Below, piece by piece: positions 50,890 through 60,812 of a stretch of 64,000 nt of DNA (positions within the stretch are counted from its first letter, which is position 1; the number at the start of each line of letters is the position of its first letter). The DNA is from Ochrobactrum sp. Marseille-Q0166 (lineage in GTDB: Bacteria > Pseudomonadota > Alphaproteobacteria > Rhizobiales > Rhizobiaceae). The notes beneath the pieces are model-generated. The model was not told where the DNA came from, searched no databases, and worked only from the letters and a program-made list of their open reading frames with translations. The position numbers were made by a program, and so were the translations under genes. The stretch spans positions 1,043,501 to 1,107,500 of the forward strand of contig NZ_JACJUO010000002.1 in assembly GCF_014397025.1 (NCBI RefSeq), written 5' to 3'.

Positions 50890-51789
50890 ATGAATGAACT
50901 TAAAGCGCTGAGAACTTTTTTACTTGCTGCCGAGAAGCGAAACTTCGCGCAGGTCGCGCGCGAGATGGATATGACGCCAGCTTCCGTTACCCGCACAATC
51001 GCGGCGCTTGAGGCTGAGTTGGGCGTGCAACTTTTTGTCCGCACCACACGACAGGTCTCACTGACAAGCGATGGCGCGGTGTTTGCCGCGCGTATTGAGC
51101 CTGCTGTCAATACGCTGGAATCTGCGCGGCTTGAATTGATGAATGTGCATAAGGCCGATCAGGGGCGGCTGCGGATCAATGCGCCGATGTCGCTCGGTCA
51201 GCAGGTATTGCCGCAGATTCTGTGCGCTTTCCGCGAGCTTTATCCGAAGATTGAAGTCGAGCTTTCATTGACCGACCAGATGCTCGATATCGTTGAGCAG
51301 GATTTCGATCTGGCGATCCGTATTTCAGGCGCGCCATCTGATAAATTCACGATCTGGCGCAAGATCATCGAAATAAAGCGTATTCTGGTGGCTGCGCCCA
51401 GTTCGCCCTTTGTCGACGCTGCGCATCCGAGTGAGCTGCCATCGGATCGATGTCTGGGCTATAGTTCAGAAAGTCGCCGGGAAAACTGGGCTTTGTCGGA
51501 TGGAGGCTCAACGGTCAATGTTTCTGCCGGGCGTATGATCAGCGCCAATAATGGCGAAGTGCTGGCCAGTATGGCGGCTGATGGGGCAGGGGTCGCCATG
51601 CTGCCTGTTTTCATCGTGGCGGAACATCTGCGCACGGGACGCCTTGTGCAAATTTTGCCGGAATGGTCACCGCCGCAACTCTGGCTCACGCTTTATTATC
51701 CGCCATTCCAGAAACTGCCTCCTCGTATTGCGGCCTTTTCGGATTTTTTCGAGCGTGAGATCAAGGCAATCGTCACGCGGATGGTTTGA
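50890..51789 (+). CDS. LysR-family transcriptional regulator
   Basis: A 299-residue regulator with the N-terminal winged helix (FLLAAEKRNFAQVAREMDMTPASVTRTIAALEAELG is the helix-turn-helix region at about 10-44, here cited by its key residues) and a C-terminal co-inducer domain. ATG 50890 is chosen because it begins directly at MNELKALRTF, the usual LysR N-terminus; the frame is open 11 codons further. Divergent from the dioxygenase-hydrolase operon, it is expected to sense a quinone, phenol or related compound. Confidence 0.9.
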   Translation: MNELKALRTFLLAAEKRNFAQVAREMDMTPASVTRTIAALEAELGVQLFVRTTRQVSLTSDGAVFAARIEPAVNTLESARLELMNVHKADQGRLRINAPMSLGQQVLPQILCAFRELYPKIEVELSLTDQMLDIVEQDFDLAIRISGAPSDKFTIWRKIIEIKRILVAAPSSPFVDAAHPSELPSDRCLGYSSESRRENWALSDGGSTVNVSAGRMISANNGEVLASMAADGAGVAMLPVFIVAEHLRTGRLVQILPEWSPPQLWLTLYYPPFQKLPPRIAAFSDFFEREIKAIVTRMV

Positions 51790-51948
51790 TGGTTGTATGA
51801 AAAGCGGTGATTTGATTTATTGATCGACGCGCGGTTTTGGGCTGCTTGACGCATCTCTTCTGCCTGATTGCGCCCTCATAAATACAATTTATTGACAAAA
51901 TGACGATAAGCTGATGACATAAAGTTAATAAAATAAAAGGGACATTCT

Positions 51949-52557
51949 ATGGTGCATGAGGCAGATCCGCAGAGCGGCTCAGATATTTTGCTGGCAATGC
52001 AAGAATCGGGTTTCGATGAAGTGTCGCTTCCGAAGCATCTGCGTTCCGTTGCATCCCTCGGCCCTATTGTATCTTCCTCACATCTTGCCGAAGGTGGTTC
52101 GCCGGGCATGTCAGAAGTCGAATACGGGCTTATTCTGGCATCCCACGCATTTTCGCGCTGGATGGTTCGCTGCATGGCGGCGGCAGGCTTGCCGGGATTG
52201 TCTCCCATTGAAGTTTTGATCCTTCATTCGATCCGGCATCGTGGCCGCGAGAAAAAACTCGCTGATATTTGCCTCGTGCTCGATATCGAAGATACGCATA
52301 TCGCGACATACGCCATCCGTAAGCTGGAAAAGGCGGGGCTTTTGACCACTGGCAAAGCTTCCAAGGAAAAGACAGTCAAAATTACCGAGAAGGGTGCAGA
52401 GGCTTGCGCGCGCTATCGCGAGATTCGCGAGCGACTGCTTGTTGAATCAACAACCAATGCACGCCCTTCAGAAGAGACGTTGTCGGAGGTTGCGGCACTT
52501 CTGCGCTTCATGTCCGGTGCATTTAATCAGGCCACACGGTCGGCCATTACACTATAA
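51949..52557 (+). CDS. MarR-like winged-helix regulator
   Basis: A 202-residue protein. A 60-residue N-terminal tail is followed by a winged helix (LSPIEVLILHSIRHRG, KKLADICLVLDIEDTHIATYAIRKLEKAGLL, TVKITEKGAEACARY), typical for a branch of MarR proteins often found next to peptide transporters in Rhizobiales. It lies 13 bp before the ABC ATPase gene, so it is probably co-transcribed with and regulates the importer. The 159-bp upstream gap contains a TTGACA at 51892 that could be its -35 element. Confidence 0.85.
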   Translation: MVHEADPQSGSDILLAMQESGFDEVSLPKHLRSVASLGPIVSSSHLAEGGSPGMSEVEYGLILASHAFSRWMVRCMAAAGLPGLSPIEVLILHSIRHRGREKKLADICLVLDIEDTHIATYAIRKLEKAGLLTTGKASKEKTVKITEKGAEACARYREIRERLLVESTTNARPSEETLSEVAALLRFMSGAFNQATRSAITL

Positions 52558-52570
52558 GAGAGTTACTGGT

Positions 52571-54403
52571 TTGAGTGGAACTGTGTCCAAACCTCTGCTG
52601 ACGGTTGAGGGTCTGAGTGTTGAATTCGGTGCCAATCGCGTCGTTAATGATCTGAATTTTTCTGTCTCCGCTGGTCGCACACTGGCTGTTGTTGGCGAAT
52701 CTGGTTCGGGTAAGTCGATTACGTCGCTTTCGATCATGCGCCTTGCGGATATGAGCGGCGCAAAGTTTCCCGACGGACGCATTCTGTTTAATGGCCCTGA
52801 AGGTGAACGCGATCTGCTGAAAGTCGATCAGAAAGCAATGCGTGGCATTCGCGGCAAAGACATTGCGATGATCTTTCAGGAGCCAATGACGTCACTTAAT
52901 CCGGTCTTCACCATCGGCAATCAGATTTCAGAAGTGCTGATGCTGCATGAAGGCATGTCGAAGAATGCCGCTCTGGCTGAAGGCAAGCGTTTGTTGGAGA
53001 TGGTGCGTCTGCCGGATGCGGAAGGACTGCTCAAGCGTTACCCGCATCAGCTTTCCGGCGGTATGCGCCAGCGCGTTATGATCGCGATGGCACTTGCTTG
53101 CCGTCCAAAGTTGCTTATCGCTGACGAACCCACCACTGCACTCGATGTCACCATTCAGGCCCAGATTTTGCACATCATCAAAGATTTGCAGAAAGAGCTT
53201 GAAATGGCGGTCATTTTCATCACGCATGATATGGGCGTGGTGGCTGAAATGGCCGACGACGTTGTTGTCATGTGGAAGGGCAAAAAGGTTGAAGAAGGCC
53301 CAGTTGGCCGCATCTTCGAAGCGCCACAGCATCCTTACACACAGACGCTTCTGTCGGCCGTTCCGAAACTTGGCAGCATGACGGGCGAAGCGTTCCCGAA
53401 GCGCATGCCGGTGATGATGATGCGCGATGGTGTGCCTGTGCTGTCAGGCGAAGAGCGCATTCAGGACACGGCACATTATAACGGCAAGCCGCTTCTTGCC
53501 GTTGATGATCTTTATGTGCGCTTTCCGATCAAGAAGAATCTGTTTGGCAAAGTTACCCATGTCTGCAATGCAGTCTCGAAGGTTGCTTTCGACATTTATC
53601 CGGGTGAAACCCTCGCACTTGTTGGTGAATCCGGTTCTGGCAAGTCGACCATAGGACGCACGATCCAGCAGCTTCAATCGCCGCTTTCCGGCGATATTCG
53701 TTTTAACGGCAAAGCCTATTCGCAGATGAGCGCTCAGGAACGCTATGCGATGCGCCGCGAAGTGCAGTATATTTTCCAGGACCCATTTGCTTCGCTTGAT
53801 CCGCGCAAGACTGTCGGCTTTTCCATTGCAGAGCCGATCCGCACCCATGGCCTTCTTGATAACAATAAAGCGATCAATGCGCGGGTGGCAGAATTGCTGG
53901 AACGTGTCGGTCTCGGTCCTGAACATGCTTCGCGTTATCCGCATGAGTTTTCCGGCGGCCAGCGTCAGCGTATCTGCATTGCACGCGCGCTTGCATCAAA
54001 GCCCAAGCTTATCATCGCCGATGAAGCACTCTCGGCGCTCGATGTTTCTATTCAGGCGCAGGTAATCAACCTGTTTATGGACCTCCAAAAAGATCAGGGT
54101 CTGGCCTATTTGTTCATCAGCCATGACATGGCGGTTGTTGAAAAGATGAGCCATCGCGTTGCTGTGCTTTATCTTGGGCAGATCATGGAGCTTGGCTCAC
54201 GCCAACAGGTTTTTGAAACGCCTTCGCATCCTTACACGCAGCGTCTGTTGTCTGCCGTACCGGTTGCCGATCCTTCGACGAGGACCCAACGCGCAGCTCT
54301 GGAAGGTGAAATTCCAAGCACAACGCGCCGGATTGATGACAAGCCTGTCATTTACAATCATCGCGAAGTTTCACCAGGCCATTTCGTTGCTGAAAGCGCT
54401 TGA
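52571..54403 (+). CDS. Peptide-type ABC transporter, fused double ATP-binding protein
   Basis: A 610-residue DppDF/GsiA-like double ATPase. Domain 1: [13 protein letters not shown] near 45, [27 protein letters not shown]. Domain 2: [13 protein letters not shown] near 365, [15 protein letters not shown] and a Walker B reading [11 protein letters not shown], with alanine where proline or serine is common. The frame is open 59 codons upstream inside the MarR gene. TTG 52571 is taken as start since GAGAG lies 8 bases ahead; GTG 52583 is an alternative. Unusually the ATPase gene comes first in the operon, before the binding protein. Confidence 0.9.
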   Translation: MSGTVSKPLLTVEGLSVEFGANRVVNDLNFSVSAGRTLAVVGESGSGKSITSLSIMRLADMSGAKFPDGRILFNGPEGERDLLKVDQKAMRGIRGKDIAMIFQEPMTSLNPVFTIGNQISEVLMLHEGMSKNAALAEGKRLLEMVRLPDAEGLLKRYPHQLSGGMRQRVMIAMALACRPKLLIADEPTTALDVTIQAQILHIIKDLQKELEMAVIFITHDMGVVAEMADDVVVMWKGKKVEEGPVGRIFEAPQHPYTQTLLSAVPKLGSMTGEAFPKRMPVMMMRDGVPVLSGEERIQDTAHYNGKPLLAVDDLYVRFPIKKNLFGKVTHVCNAVSKVAFDIYPGETLALVGESGSGKSTIGRTIQQLQSPLSGDIRFNGKAYSQMSAQERYAMRREVQYIFQDPFASLDPRKTVGFSIAEPIRTHGLLDNNKAINARVAELLERVGLGPEHASRYPHEFSGGQRQRICIARALASKPKLIIADEALSALDVSIQAQVINLFMDLQKDQGLAYLFISHDMAVVEKMSHRVAVLYLGQIMELGSRQQVFETPSHPYTQRLLSAVPVADPSTRTQRAALEGEIPSTTRRIDDKPVIYNHREVSPGHFVAESA

Positions 54404-54439
54404 TTTCCTAAACTTAAATGAAACCCAAAGGGGAAAATA

Positions 54440-55969
54440 ATGATAAAGAAAGCACTGAAAGCCGCTCTTCTGGCTTCCGTTCTGTCGGCTGCCGTGATCG
54501 CATCGGCTCCGGCTTTCGCCGCAGGCAAGCTGACTGTTTCGTCGCCGCAAGACCCGGGCAGCTGGGACCCGATCGACACATTCCTCGTCAACTGGGCTTC
54601 GGTCGCAACCAATATTTTTGACGGCCTTGTTTATCGTGGCCCTGATCTTAAAATCGTACCGGGCTTGGCTTCGTCGTGGGAAGAACTCGATGAAGGCAAA
54701 CGTATTCGCTTCAACCTGCGCGAAGGCGTGAAGTTCCACGATGGTGAACCATTCAACGCAGAAGCGGTGAAATTTACCTTTGATCGTCTGCTTGGTGAGG
54801 AAGGCGCGAAAGGTCCGCAGCGTTCCAATTATATCGCCATCGAAAAGATCGAAGTGATCGACGACAAGACGGTCGATTTTCACCTGAAGACACCTGATCC
54901 GGTTCTGATCACCAAGCTTGCTGGCTATGGCGCAATGATCGTTCCGCCGAAATATATCGCTGAAAAGGGCGAGGACTATTTCAACACGCATCCGGTTGGC
55001 ACCGGCCCTTTCAAATTTGTGTCCTACGAACCAAAGGTCAATATCCAGCTTGAAGCCTTTGCTGATCACTGGGGCGGCGCACCGAAGATTTCAGAACTTG
55101 AATATCGCTTCATCACAGAACCTTCGACTGCCGTTGCTGAACTTCAGGCCGGCCGCGTTGATCTCGTTATCCCGCCAACCATTCCTATTGGCATGATCCC
55201 GACGATTGAAGGCGATGCAAACCTGGAATTGGTTACAACTGATGGCCCGACGGTTGATGCGCTGCGCTTTAACACGCGTGATGGCATCACAAAGGATGAG
55301 CGCGTTCGTAAAGCCCTGATTATGGCTGTTGATCGCGATGCGATCATCCAGTCGATCCTTGCTGGTCAGGCAGAGCCGATTGCCAGCTTCCAAGGCGCTT
55401 TGTCGTTTGGCTACGATCCTGAACTCAAGCCCCTGCCATACGACCCTGATCAGGCTAAGAAGCTCCTTGAAGAAGCAGGCGTTCAGCCCGGCGCAACGGT
55501 GCAGATTGACGTTCGTGGTAATGACGCGACTTTCAATGAAGTGACACAGGCTGTTGCAAGCTTCCTGCAGATGGTCGGCATCAATGCAACGATTAAGCCA
55601 TATGACGTGAATGTGCTGCTGAACGATGTTATTCCACAGGGCAAGACTGGCGCTATGTTCCAGCAGAAATGGGGCGGCTGGACGTTTGATTATGATAACA
55701 CCGCTTACTCGATGTATCATTCGGGTGAGAAGTGGAATCCGTATGAAGAGGACGAGCAACTCGACAAGATGCTCGAAGCGCAGCGCTCTGTTCTCGACCG
55801 TGGTGAGCGCGAAAAGATGCTTCAGGAAATCGCAAAATATGCGGCTGATAAGGCATATGAAATGCCACTTTATAGCTCCAAAGCGATTTTCGGCGTGAAC
55901 AAGCGTGTGAAAAACTTTGTTCCAGCACCGGATAACCGTCTGCGTTTCACAGATGTAACCGTCGACTAA
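54440..55969 (+). CDS. Family 5 extracellular solute-binding protein
   Basis: A 509-residue periplasmic binding protein with a 27-residue signal peptide (AFAAGK). The mature protein shows LREGVKFHDGEPFNAEAVKFTFDR-type residues near 100 (key motif VKFHDGEPF), THPVGTGPFKF near 180 and RKALIMAVDRDAII near 290, all standard for DppA/OppA-like proteins. Not closely similar to the twin proteins at 19359-22640. Followed by a hairpin before the permease genes. The neighbouring peptidase suggests a peptide or amide ligand. Confidence 0.92.
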   Translation: MIKKALKAALLASVLSAAVIASAPAFAAGKLTVSSPQDPGSWDPIDTFLVNWASVATNIFDGLVYRGPDLKIVPGLASSWEELDEGKRIRFNLREGVKFHDGEPFNAEAVKFTFDRLLGEEGAKGPQRSNYIAIEKIEVIDDKTVDFHLKTPDPVLITKLAGYGAMIVPPKYIAEKGEDYFNTHPVGTGPFKFVSYEPKVNIQLEAFADHWGGAPKISELEYRFITEPSTAVAELQAGRVDLVIPPTIPIGMIPTIEGDANLELVTTDGPTVDALRFNTRDGITKDERVRKALIMAVDRDAIIQSILAGQAEPIASFQGALSFGYDPELKPLPYDPDQAKKLLEEAGVQPGATVQIDVRGNDATFNEVTQAVASFLQMVGINATIKPYDVNVLLNDVIPQGKTGAMFQQKWGGWTFDYDNTAYSMYHSGEKWNPYEEDEQLDKMLEAQRSVLDRGEREKMLQEIAKYAADKAYEMPLYSSKAIFGVNKRVKNFVPAPDNRLRFTDVTVD

Positions 55970-55981
55970 TCAAAAATAATA

Positions 55982-56006
55982 CGGCAAGCCGTTAACCGGC
56001 TTGCCG
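55982..56006 (+). other. Stem-loop between binding-protein and permease genes
   Basis: Perfect 10-bp arms CGGCAAGCCG/CGGCTTGCCG with a TTAAC loop, 12 bp after the binding-protein stop. It is followed by GCTCTGTTTCGG, only weakly T-rich, so it probably stabilises the upstream message or ends part of the transcripts. Confidence 0.75.
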
Positions 56007-56027
56007 CTCTGTTTCGGAGGTGCTCAG

Positions 56028-56951
56028 GTGGCCGGATTTCTGATAAAACGAATTTTGCAGGCGTTGTTCGTGCTGATCGCGATGACGATGCTCGTCGCCT
56101 ATGCGATTCGCCTGACGGGTGACCCAGCACTGATGTTGACGCAAGGTGCGGGTAGTGTCACAGAGGCTGATCTTGAGCGTATCCGTGAAGGACTTGGTTT
56201 GAACCAGCCGTTCCTCGTTCAGTACTGGCAATTCCTCAAAGGGTTGTTCACATTTGATTTCGGTCGCAGTTTTCTCGGCGGCACGCCTGTTTCTGTACTG
56301 GTTGGAAAAGCCTTGCCTGCAACGCTGATGCTTGCTTTTGCGTCGCTGTTTGTCTCGCTTGTGATTTCCATTCCACTCGGCATTAAAGCGGCTGTGTCCC
56401 GCGGTAAATGGGCGGATCAGCTTATTCGTGTTTGCTCACTGGTTGGCCTGTCGTTCCCGAATTTCTGGCTGGCCACGATGCTCGTTTTGCTTTTCGGTAT
56501 TTCGCTGCAATGGTTGCCGCCAAGCGGTATGAGCGGCTTCTCAAGCTTCATTATGCCAGCAATGACGATGGGCATTATTCTGACCGCAACCAATGTGCGT
56601 CTGGTCCGTACGTCGATGCTCGAAACGCTGCAATCGCAATATATTATGGTGGCGCGTGCCAAAGGACTGAGCGAAAACAAAGTGCTCTACAAGCACGCTC
56701 TTCGTAATTGCGCGATCCCGCTGATTACATTCATTGGTCTTCAGTTTGGTGGTCTTTTCGGCGGCATCGTGGTCATTGAAAAAGTGTTCAATTGGCCGGG
56801 TATGGGCACACTTGCTTTTGATGCGGTTGGTGGCCGTGATTACCCGGTTCTTCAGGCAACAATTGCAATTTTGTCGATGATGATTATCGGCGTCAATCTT
56901 CTGGTAGACATAGCATATGGCCTTGTCGATCCGCGTATCCGGACGGAGTAG
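56028..56951 (+). CDS. Peptide-type ABC transporter permease (DppB-like)
   Basis: A 307-residue permease starting with GTG 56028 behind CGGAGGTG. Diagnostic segments are IRLTGDPALMLTQGAG, LGLNQPFLVQYWQFLKGLFTFDFGRS (key residues only) and the C-terminal LLVDIAYGLVDPRIRTE. The frame extends 9 codons to a TTG inside the preceding hairpin, which is unlikely to be used. 4 bp before the next permease. Confidence 0.9.
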   Translation: MAGFLIKRILQALFVLIAMTMLVAYAIRLTGDPALMLTQGAGSVTEADLERIREGLGLNQPFLVQYWQFLKGLFTFDFGRSFLGGTPVSVLVGKALPATLMLAFASLFVSLVISIPLGIKAAVSRGKWADQLIRVCSLVGLSFPNFWLATMLVLLFGISLQWLPPSGMSGFSSFIMPAMTMGIILTATNVRLVRTSMLETLQSQYIMVARAKGLSENKVLYKHALRNCAIPLITFIGLQFGGLFGGIVVIEKVFNWPGMGTLAFDAVGGRDYPVLQATIAILSMMIIGVNLLVDIAYGLVDPRIRTE

Positions 56952-56955
56952 TGCA

Positions 56956-57822
56956 ATGGCTACACAAGCGGTTAAAAAGACCTCAAACCTGCGGCTTTCG
57001 CGCTTTGCAAATCTGGAATTCATTGTTGGATTTCTGCTGACAGGCGGCATCTGTTTTGCGGTTATTTTCTCCAGCTCTCTCTTTCCCGCTGGTGCGAACA
57101 AGGTGGACCTTCTGGCGCGTTTGACGCCGCCCTTTGTTAATCCTGCGCATATTTTCGGAACCGATCCGCTCGGACGCGATGTTCTGGCACGTGTGATTAT
57201 CGGCGGTAAAATTTCACTCTTTGTCGGCTTTGTATCGGTTATTGGTTCTGTGATCATTGGTACGATCATGGGGCTGGTTGCAGGTTATTATCGCGGCTTC
57301 TGGGACATGGCCTTGATGCGCTTTGTTGATGTGCAGCTTGCGATGCCATTCATCCTGCTTGCGATTACTTTCATGGCTATTCTCGGCGGCGGACTGGTTA
57401 ACACGATCATCCTGCTGATTGTCTCGCAATGCGTTCAATATGCCCGGCTGGTGCGCGGTTCGGTATTGTCGCTGCGCGAGCGCGAATTTATCCTCTCAGC
57501 GCGTTCGATTGGCGTCAAAGACTGGCGTATTATCTTCCAGCATCTCCTGCCGAATCTGATGGGCCCTGTCATTGTTCTGATGACGCTCAATGTGGCCAAT
57601 AACATTCTGCTTGAATCAAGCCTGACCTTCCTTGGTTTTGGTATTGATTCAACCATTCCAAGCTGGGGCGGAATGCTCGCTGATGGACGTACCTACCTCC
57701 AGACAGCATGGTGGGTAAGCCTGTTCCCGGGCCTTGCAATCCTCTTCACCGTGCTTGGCCTCAACCTTCTGGGTGATTGGCTGCGCGATAGTCTTGATCC
57801 TACAGGCAGGACTGCACGATGA
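56956..57822 (+). CDS. Peptide-type ABC transporter permease (DppC-like)
   Basis: A 288-residue permease with GTDPLGRDVLARVIIGGK near 80, the EAA loop LSARSIGVKDWRIIFQHLLPN near 195 and the end LLGDWLRDSLDPTGRTAR. It partners the preceding permease. The stop overlaps the start of the peptidase gene by 4 bp (ATGA), so transport and peptidase are translationally coupled. Confidence 0.9.
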   Translation: MATQAVKKTSNLRLSRFANLEFIVGFLLTGGICFAVIFSSSLFPAGANKVDLLARLTPPFVNPAHIFGTDPLGRDVLARVIIGGKISLFVGFVSVIGSVIIGTIMGLVAGYYRGFWDMALMRFVDVQLAMPFILLAITFMAILGGGLVNTIILLIVSQCVQYARLVRGSVLSLREREFILSARSIGVKDWRIIFQHLLPNLMGPVIVLMTLNVANNILLESSLTFLGFGIDSTIPSWGGMLADGRTYLQTAWWVSLFPGLAILFTVLGLNLLGDWLRDSLDPTGRTAR

Positions 57823-59567
57823 GCGTGATTTTTGAAAAGACCTACCAGCGTTCAATTGATGTGCTGATCGAGCGCTTTGTAAAGTCGCAAATGCGTGGCG
57901 CGCGAGTTGAAGCCTGGCTGTTCGATGACCAACCCAGCCGTTTTGCTGCGGAAACGAAGCTGCGTGAGTTGGGCGTCGAAGCGTGTCTGCGTTCAGCCTA
58001 TAAGCCGCTTCTGCATTTCTTTTTGGAAGAGGTAGACGGTGCTGAACTGACGGCTGCAACCGTTCGCTATCCGCGCCATGACAATTGCGTCGAGAACCGT
58101 TTCTTGCTGGAAACCTATCCACTGTCAGCACTTCTTCCAGAAGCAAAAATCAGCTTCAGTGCATCTGGCAAAGATGATTTTTTCTATGAAGTCGATTTGA
58201 CGTTTGCCGATGGGCACAATGAAAGCCATCGCGTTTTCGCACCCAATCGCGTTCATGAAGATTTTATTGGTGAAACGCTTGTTTCACCGACCGGCTGGCT
58301 GGTCGTTGAACATGAAGGCCGCGTTGAAAGCGCACGCTTTGAGACCGATTATGAAAAGCTGTTTCACGATACGATTTCGACCATTGCGACCCATGACTGG
58401 GGCAGGGGTGAACCTTATTTCGAAGAGCTGAATATTTCGGTCAGTCTGCCGATTACCGACCGTCGCCTGCCTTTTGATGAGGAAGCGCTGAGCCTGACGG
58501 AAGCTCTGCACGAGGATATATATTTCTCGCTGCTGGAGGTCTTTCAGAAAAAGTCTGGTCGCCCTATTGGTGATCGTGGTTTGCAACCCGGGCAGATCAT
58601 GCCGGAAGTCCGCTTCCATGATGCCGAGCCTATGGTGAAAGTCGAAACACGACCACTTGCAACAACTGATGCGCTGACTGCCGAGCAGGTTTTGGAAAAT
58701 GCACAGGCACCGCTTTCCGCTGACCAGATACGCCGAGAAATTGCGAAGCTTGGCGGCTCGCCGTTTGACGCTAAGACGCGTGCAGGGCGAACCGTGCGGG
58801 CAACCTATGTTTCGGGCAGTAATTTGCCGATGATGATTAGTGCTGGCCAGCACGCCAATGAAACAACGGGGATTGTCGGCGCATTGCGCGCTGCAAACCG
58901 TCTAGTTGCACGCGATGGCGCACATTTCACAATCTCTCCGCAGGAAAATCCGGACGGCTATGAAATCCATAAGCGTCTTTGCGTTTTGCACCCGCATCAT
59001 CTGCACCATGCCTCTCGTTATACGGCGCTGGGCGATGATCTCGAATATCGCAGCGGCGAAGGTCTTTTTGAGAAGGCGATCCGTGTAGAAGCAGAGGCCC
59101 TTACAAGTGCGAAGCTTCATGTCAATCTGCATGGTTATCCGTCGCATGAATGGACACGGCCACTGTCAGGCTATGTGCCACGTTCTTTTGCCATGTGGAC
59201 GCTGCCAAAGGGCTTCTTCCTGATTATTCGCCACCATGCATCATGGGAAAAGCAAGCTGAACAATTAATGGATCATGTGACAAGGCACCTTGGTGCTATC
59301 GATGGTTTGCTTGATTACAACGATGCGCAGATCAGGCTTTTTGAGCAATATGCGGGCGAAACGGGTTTTCGCATTATCAATGGCTTCCCATGTCTGGTCG
59401 GCGTTGATGATCGCCATACGGTTCCGCTGACGCTGATTACGGAATATCCGGACGAGACGATCTATGGCGATGCTTTTGTAAAAGGTCATACCGCACAAAT
59501 GGAAACTGTTGTCGCGGCTTATGAGGCTCTGCAATTGTTCCGTTTCGGATCAGCCCTAACCAGCTGA
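57819..59567 (+). CDS. M14-like zinc carboxypeptidase family protein
   Basis: A 582-residue protein with no signal peptide, thus cytoplasmic. The C-terminal half looks like an M14 metallocarboxypeptidase: zinc ligands H345 and E348 in GQHANETTG, NPDGYEIHKR near 377, a further histidine in HVNLHGYPSHEW (434-446) and a possible general-base glutamate in LITEYPDET. The N-terminal 330 residues have no domain I can name; they are rich in beta-type segments and could be a substrate-recognition region. Coupled by ATGA overlap to the peptide permease gene, it should process the imported compound. Confidence is moderate for catalytic activity. Confidence 0.75.
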   Translation: MSVIFEKTYQRSIDVLIERFVKSQMRGARVEAWLFDDQPSRFAAETKLRELGVEACLRSAYKPLLHFFLEEVDGAELTAATVRYPRHDNCVENRFLLETYPLSALLPEAKISFSASGKDDFFYEVDLTFADGHNESHRVFAPNRVHEDFIGETLVSPTGWLVVEHEGRVESARFETDYEKLFHDTISTIATHDWGRGEPYFEELNISVSLPITDRRLPFDEEALSLTEALHEDIYFSLLEVFQKKSGRPIGDRGLQPGQIMPEVRFHDAEPMVKVETRPLATTDALTAEQVLENAQAPLSADQIRREIAKLGGSPFDAKTRAGRTVRATYVSGSNLPMMISAGQHANETTGIVGALRAANRLVARDGAHFTISPQENPDGYEIHKRLCVLHPHHLHHASRYTALGDDLEYRSGEGLFEKAIRVEAEALTSAKLHVNLHGYPSHEWTRPLSGYVPRSFAMWTLPKGFFLIIRHHASWEKQAEQLMDHVTRHLGAIDGLLDYNDAQIRLFEQYAGETGFRIINGFPCLVGVDDRHTVPLTLITEYPDETIYGDAFVKGHTAQMETVVAAYEALQLFRFGSALTS

Positions 59568-59594
59568 TGTGACAGCGTTAAGTTGAAAGCAGAA

Positions 59595-59628
59595 AGCCGC
59601 CCCTCATAGAAAAGGTGCGGCTCTTTTT
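59595..59628. terminator. Rho-independent terminator of the peptide importer operon
   Basis: Stem AGCCGC...GCGGCT (59595-59622) followed by CTTTTTATT on the plus strand, between the convergent M14 and M20 genes. A partial A-run on the left allows some function in the other direction. Confidence 0.8.
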
Positions 59629-59644
59629 ATTGTGTTTTTGAAGC

Positions 59645-60811
59645 TTAAACCGGAAGCCTTTGACGGACAAGCGTTGTCCAGTAAGAGCATCCCCATGCAA
59701 TGACATCATCGTTGAAATCATATTTTGGATGATGAAGATTGGCGCTCGGGCCATTGCCGATGTTGATCATGGCGCCCGGTACTTCATTGAGCATGAAGGC
59801 AAAATCTTCGCCGCCGAGGGTCGCAGGCATATCGCGTGTAACCCGATCAGGGCCGGACACAGCCTCCGCTGCGAGAGCGGCCAGTTCTGTTTCATTCTCA
59901 TGATTGACTGTCACAGGATAATTACGCTGATAATCCAGCGTGGCTTTTGCACCGAATGCATCGGCGATGCCTTGAACAGCTCGTGTAAGACGCTCTTCGA
60001 CGTGATCGCGTACTTCTTCACGCAGGGTACGCACGGTGCCGGTCAGCTTGATCGACTGAGGAATAACGTTGAAAGCATCGCCACCATGGATTGTGGTGAT
60101 CGAAATCACAGCAGAATCCAGCGGATCGATTGTGCGGGCAGTCAGGGTCTGGATCGCCTGAATAAGCGCTGCCGTCACCGGTATAGGATCAATCGTATGA
60201 TGCGGCGATGCGGCGTGACCGCCAACCCCGTCGACCACGATGTCGATCACATCTACAGAGCCCATGATCGGACCCGAATTGATTGTGAAGTTGCCCACTG
60301 CCAGATTGGGGCGATTATGCATGCCATACACTTCGTTGACCGGCCAGCGCTTGAAAAGCCCATCGTCGATCATGGCCTTTGCACCCGCACCACCTTCTTC
60401 GGCAGGCTGGAAAATGACGATGACCGTGCCGTCAAAGGCCCGACTTTGAGCCAGTTCGCGCGCCGCGCCCAGAAGCATCGTGGTGTGACCATCATGACCA
60501 CAGGCATGCATCTTACCGGGAACCTTCGATGACCATTCTGCACCAGTCTCTTCGAGAATTGGCAGCGCATCCATGTCAGCACGCAACGCAATAGCGCGGC
60601 CGGACTTGTTGGTTTGTCCGCGAATAACGCCAACCACGCCTGTGCGACCAATGCCGGTCACAACTTCATCGAGACCCGCTGCACGCAATGCTTCCGCCAC
60701 TTTTTCGGCGGTACGGTTCACATCATAAAGCAGTTCCGGGTTTTCATGCAGATCACGGCGGAAAGCAACCAGATCGTCAAGCTGGTTCGAGGTCCAGTTT
60801 TCAACCGGCAT
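59645..60811 (-). CDS. M20-family amidohydrolase (hippuricase-like)
   Basis: A 388-residue M20D peptidase/amidohydrolase that removes N-acyl groups from amino acids or cleaves small peptides. Metal-site motifs are HACGHDGHTT near 100, QPAEEGGAGA near 130 and GGEDFAFM near 345; the dimerisation lid lies about 180-290. No signal peptide. It starts 1 base after the stop of the ATC-hydrolase-family gene, so both are translated together. Possible roles are deacylation of N-acetyl or N-carbamoyl amino acids; hippurate-type enzymes act on both peptides and acyl amino acids. Confidence 0.9.
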   Translation of the reverse strand: MPVENWTSNQLDDLVAFRRDLHENPELLYDVNRTAEKVAEALRAAGLDEVVTGIGRTGVVGVIRGQTNKSGRAIALRADMDALPILEETGAEWSSKVPGKMHACGHDGHTTMLLGAARELAQSRAFDGTVIVIFQPAEEGGAGAKAMIDDGLFKRWPVNEVYGMHNRPNLAVGNFTINSGPIMGSVDVIDIVVDGVGGHAASPHHTIDPIPVTAALIQAIQTLTARTIDPLDSAVISITTIHGGDAFNVIPQSIKLTGTVRTLREEVRDHVEERLTRAVQGIADAFGAKATLDYQRNYPVTVNHENETELAALAAEAVSGPDRVTRDMPATLGGEDFAFMLNEVPGAMINIGNGPSANLHHPKYDFNDDVIAWGCSYWTTLVRQRLPV

Positions 60812-60812
60812 A

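Noticed and set aside
59660..60532. A 290-codon open frame opposite the M20 gene
   Set aside because: It is entirely antisense to a well-supported metallopeptidase and shows no domain features.
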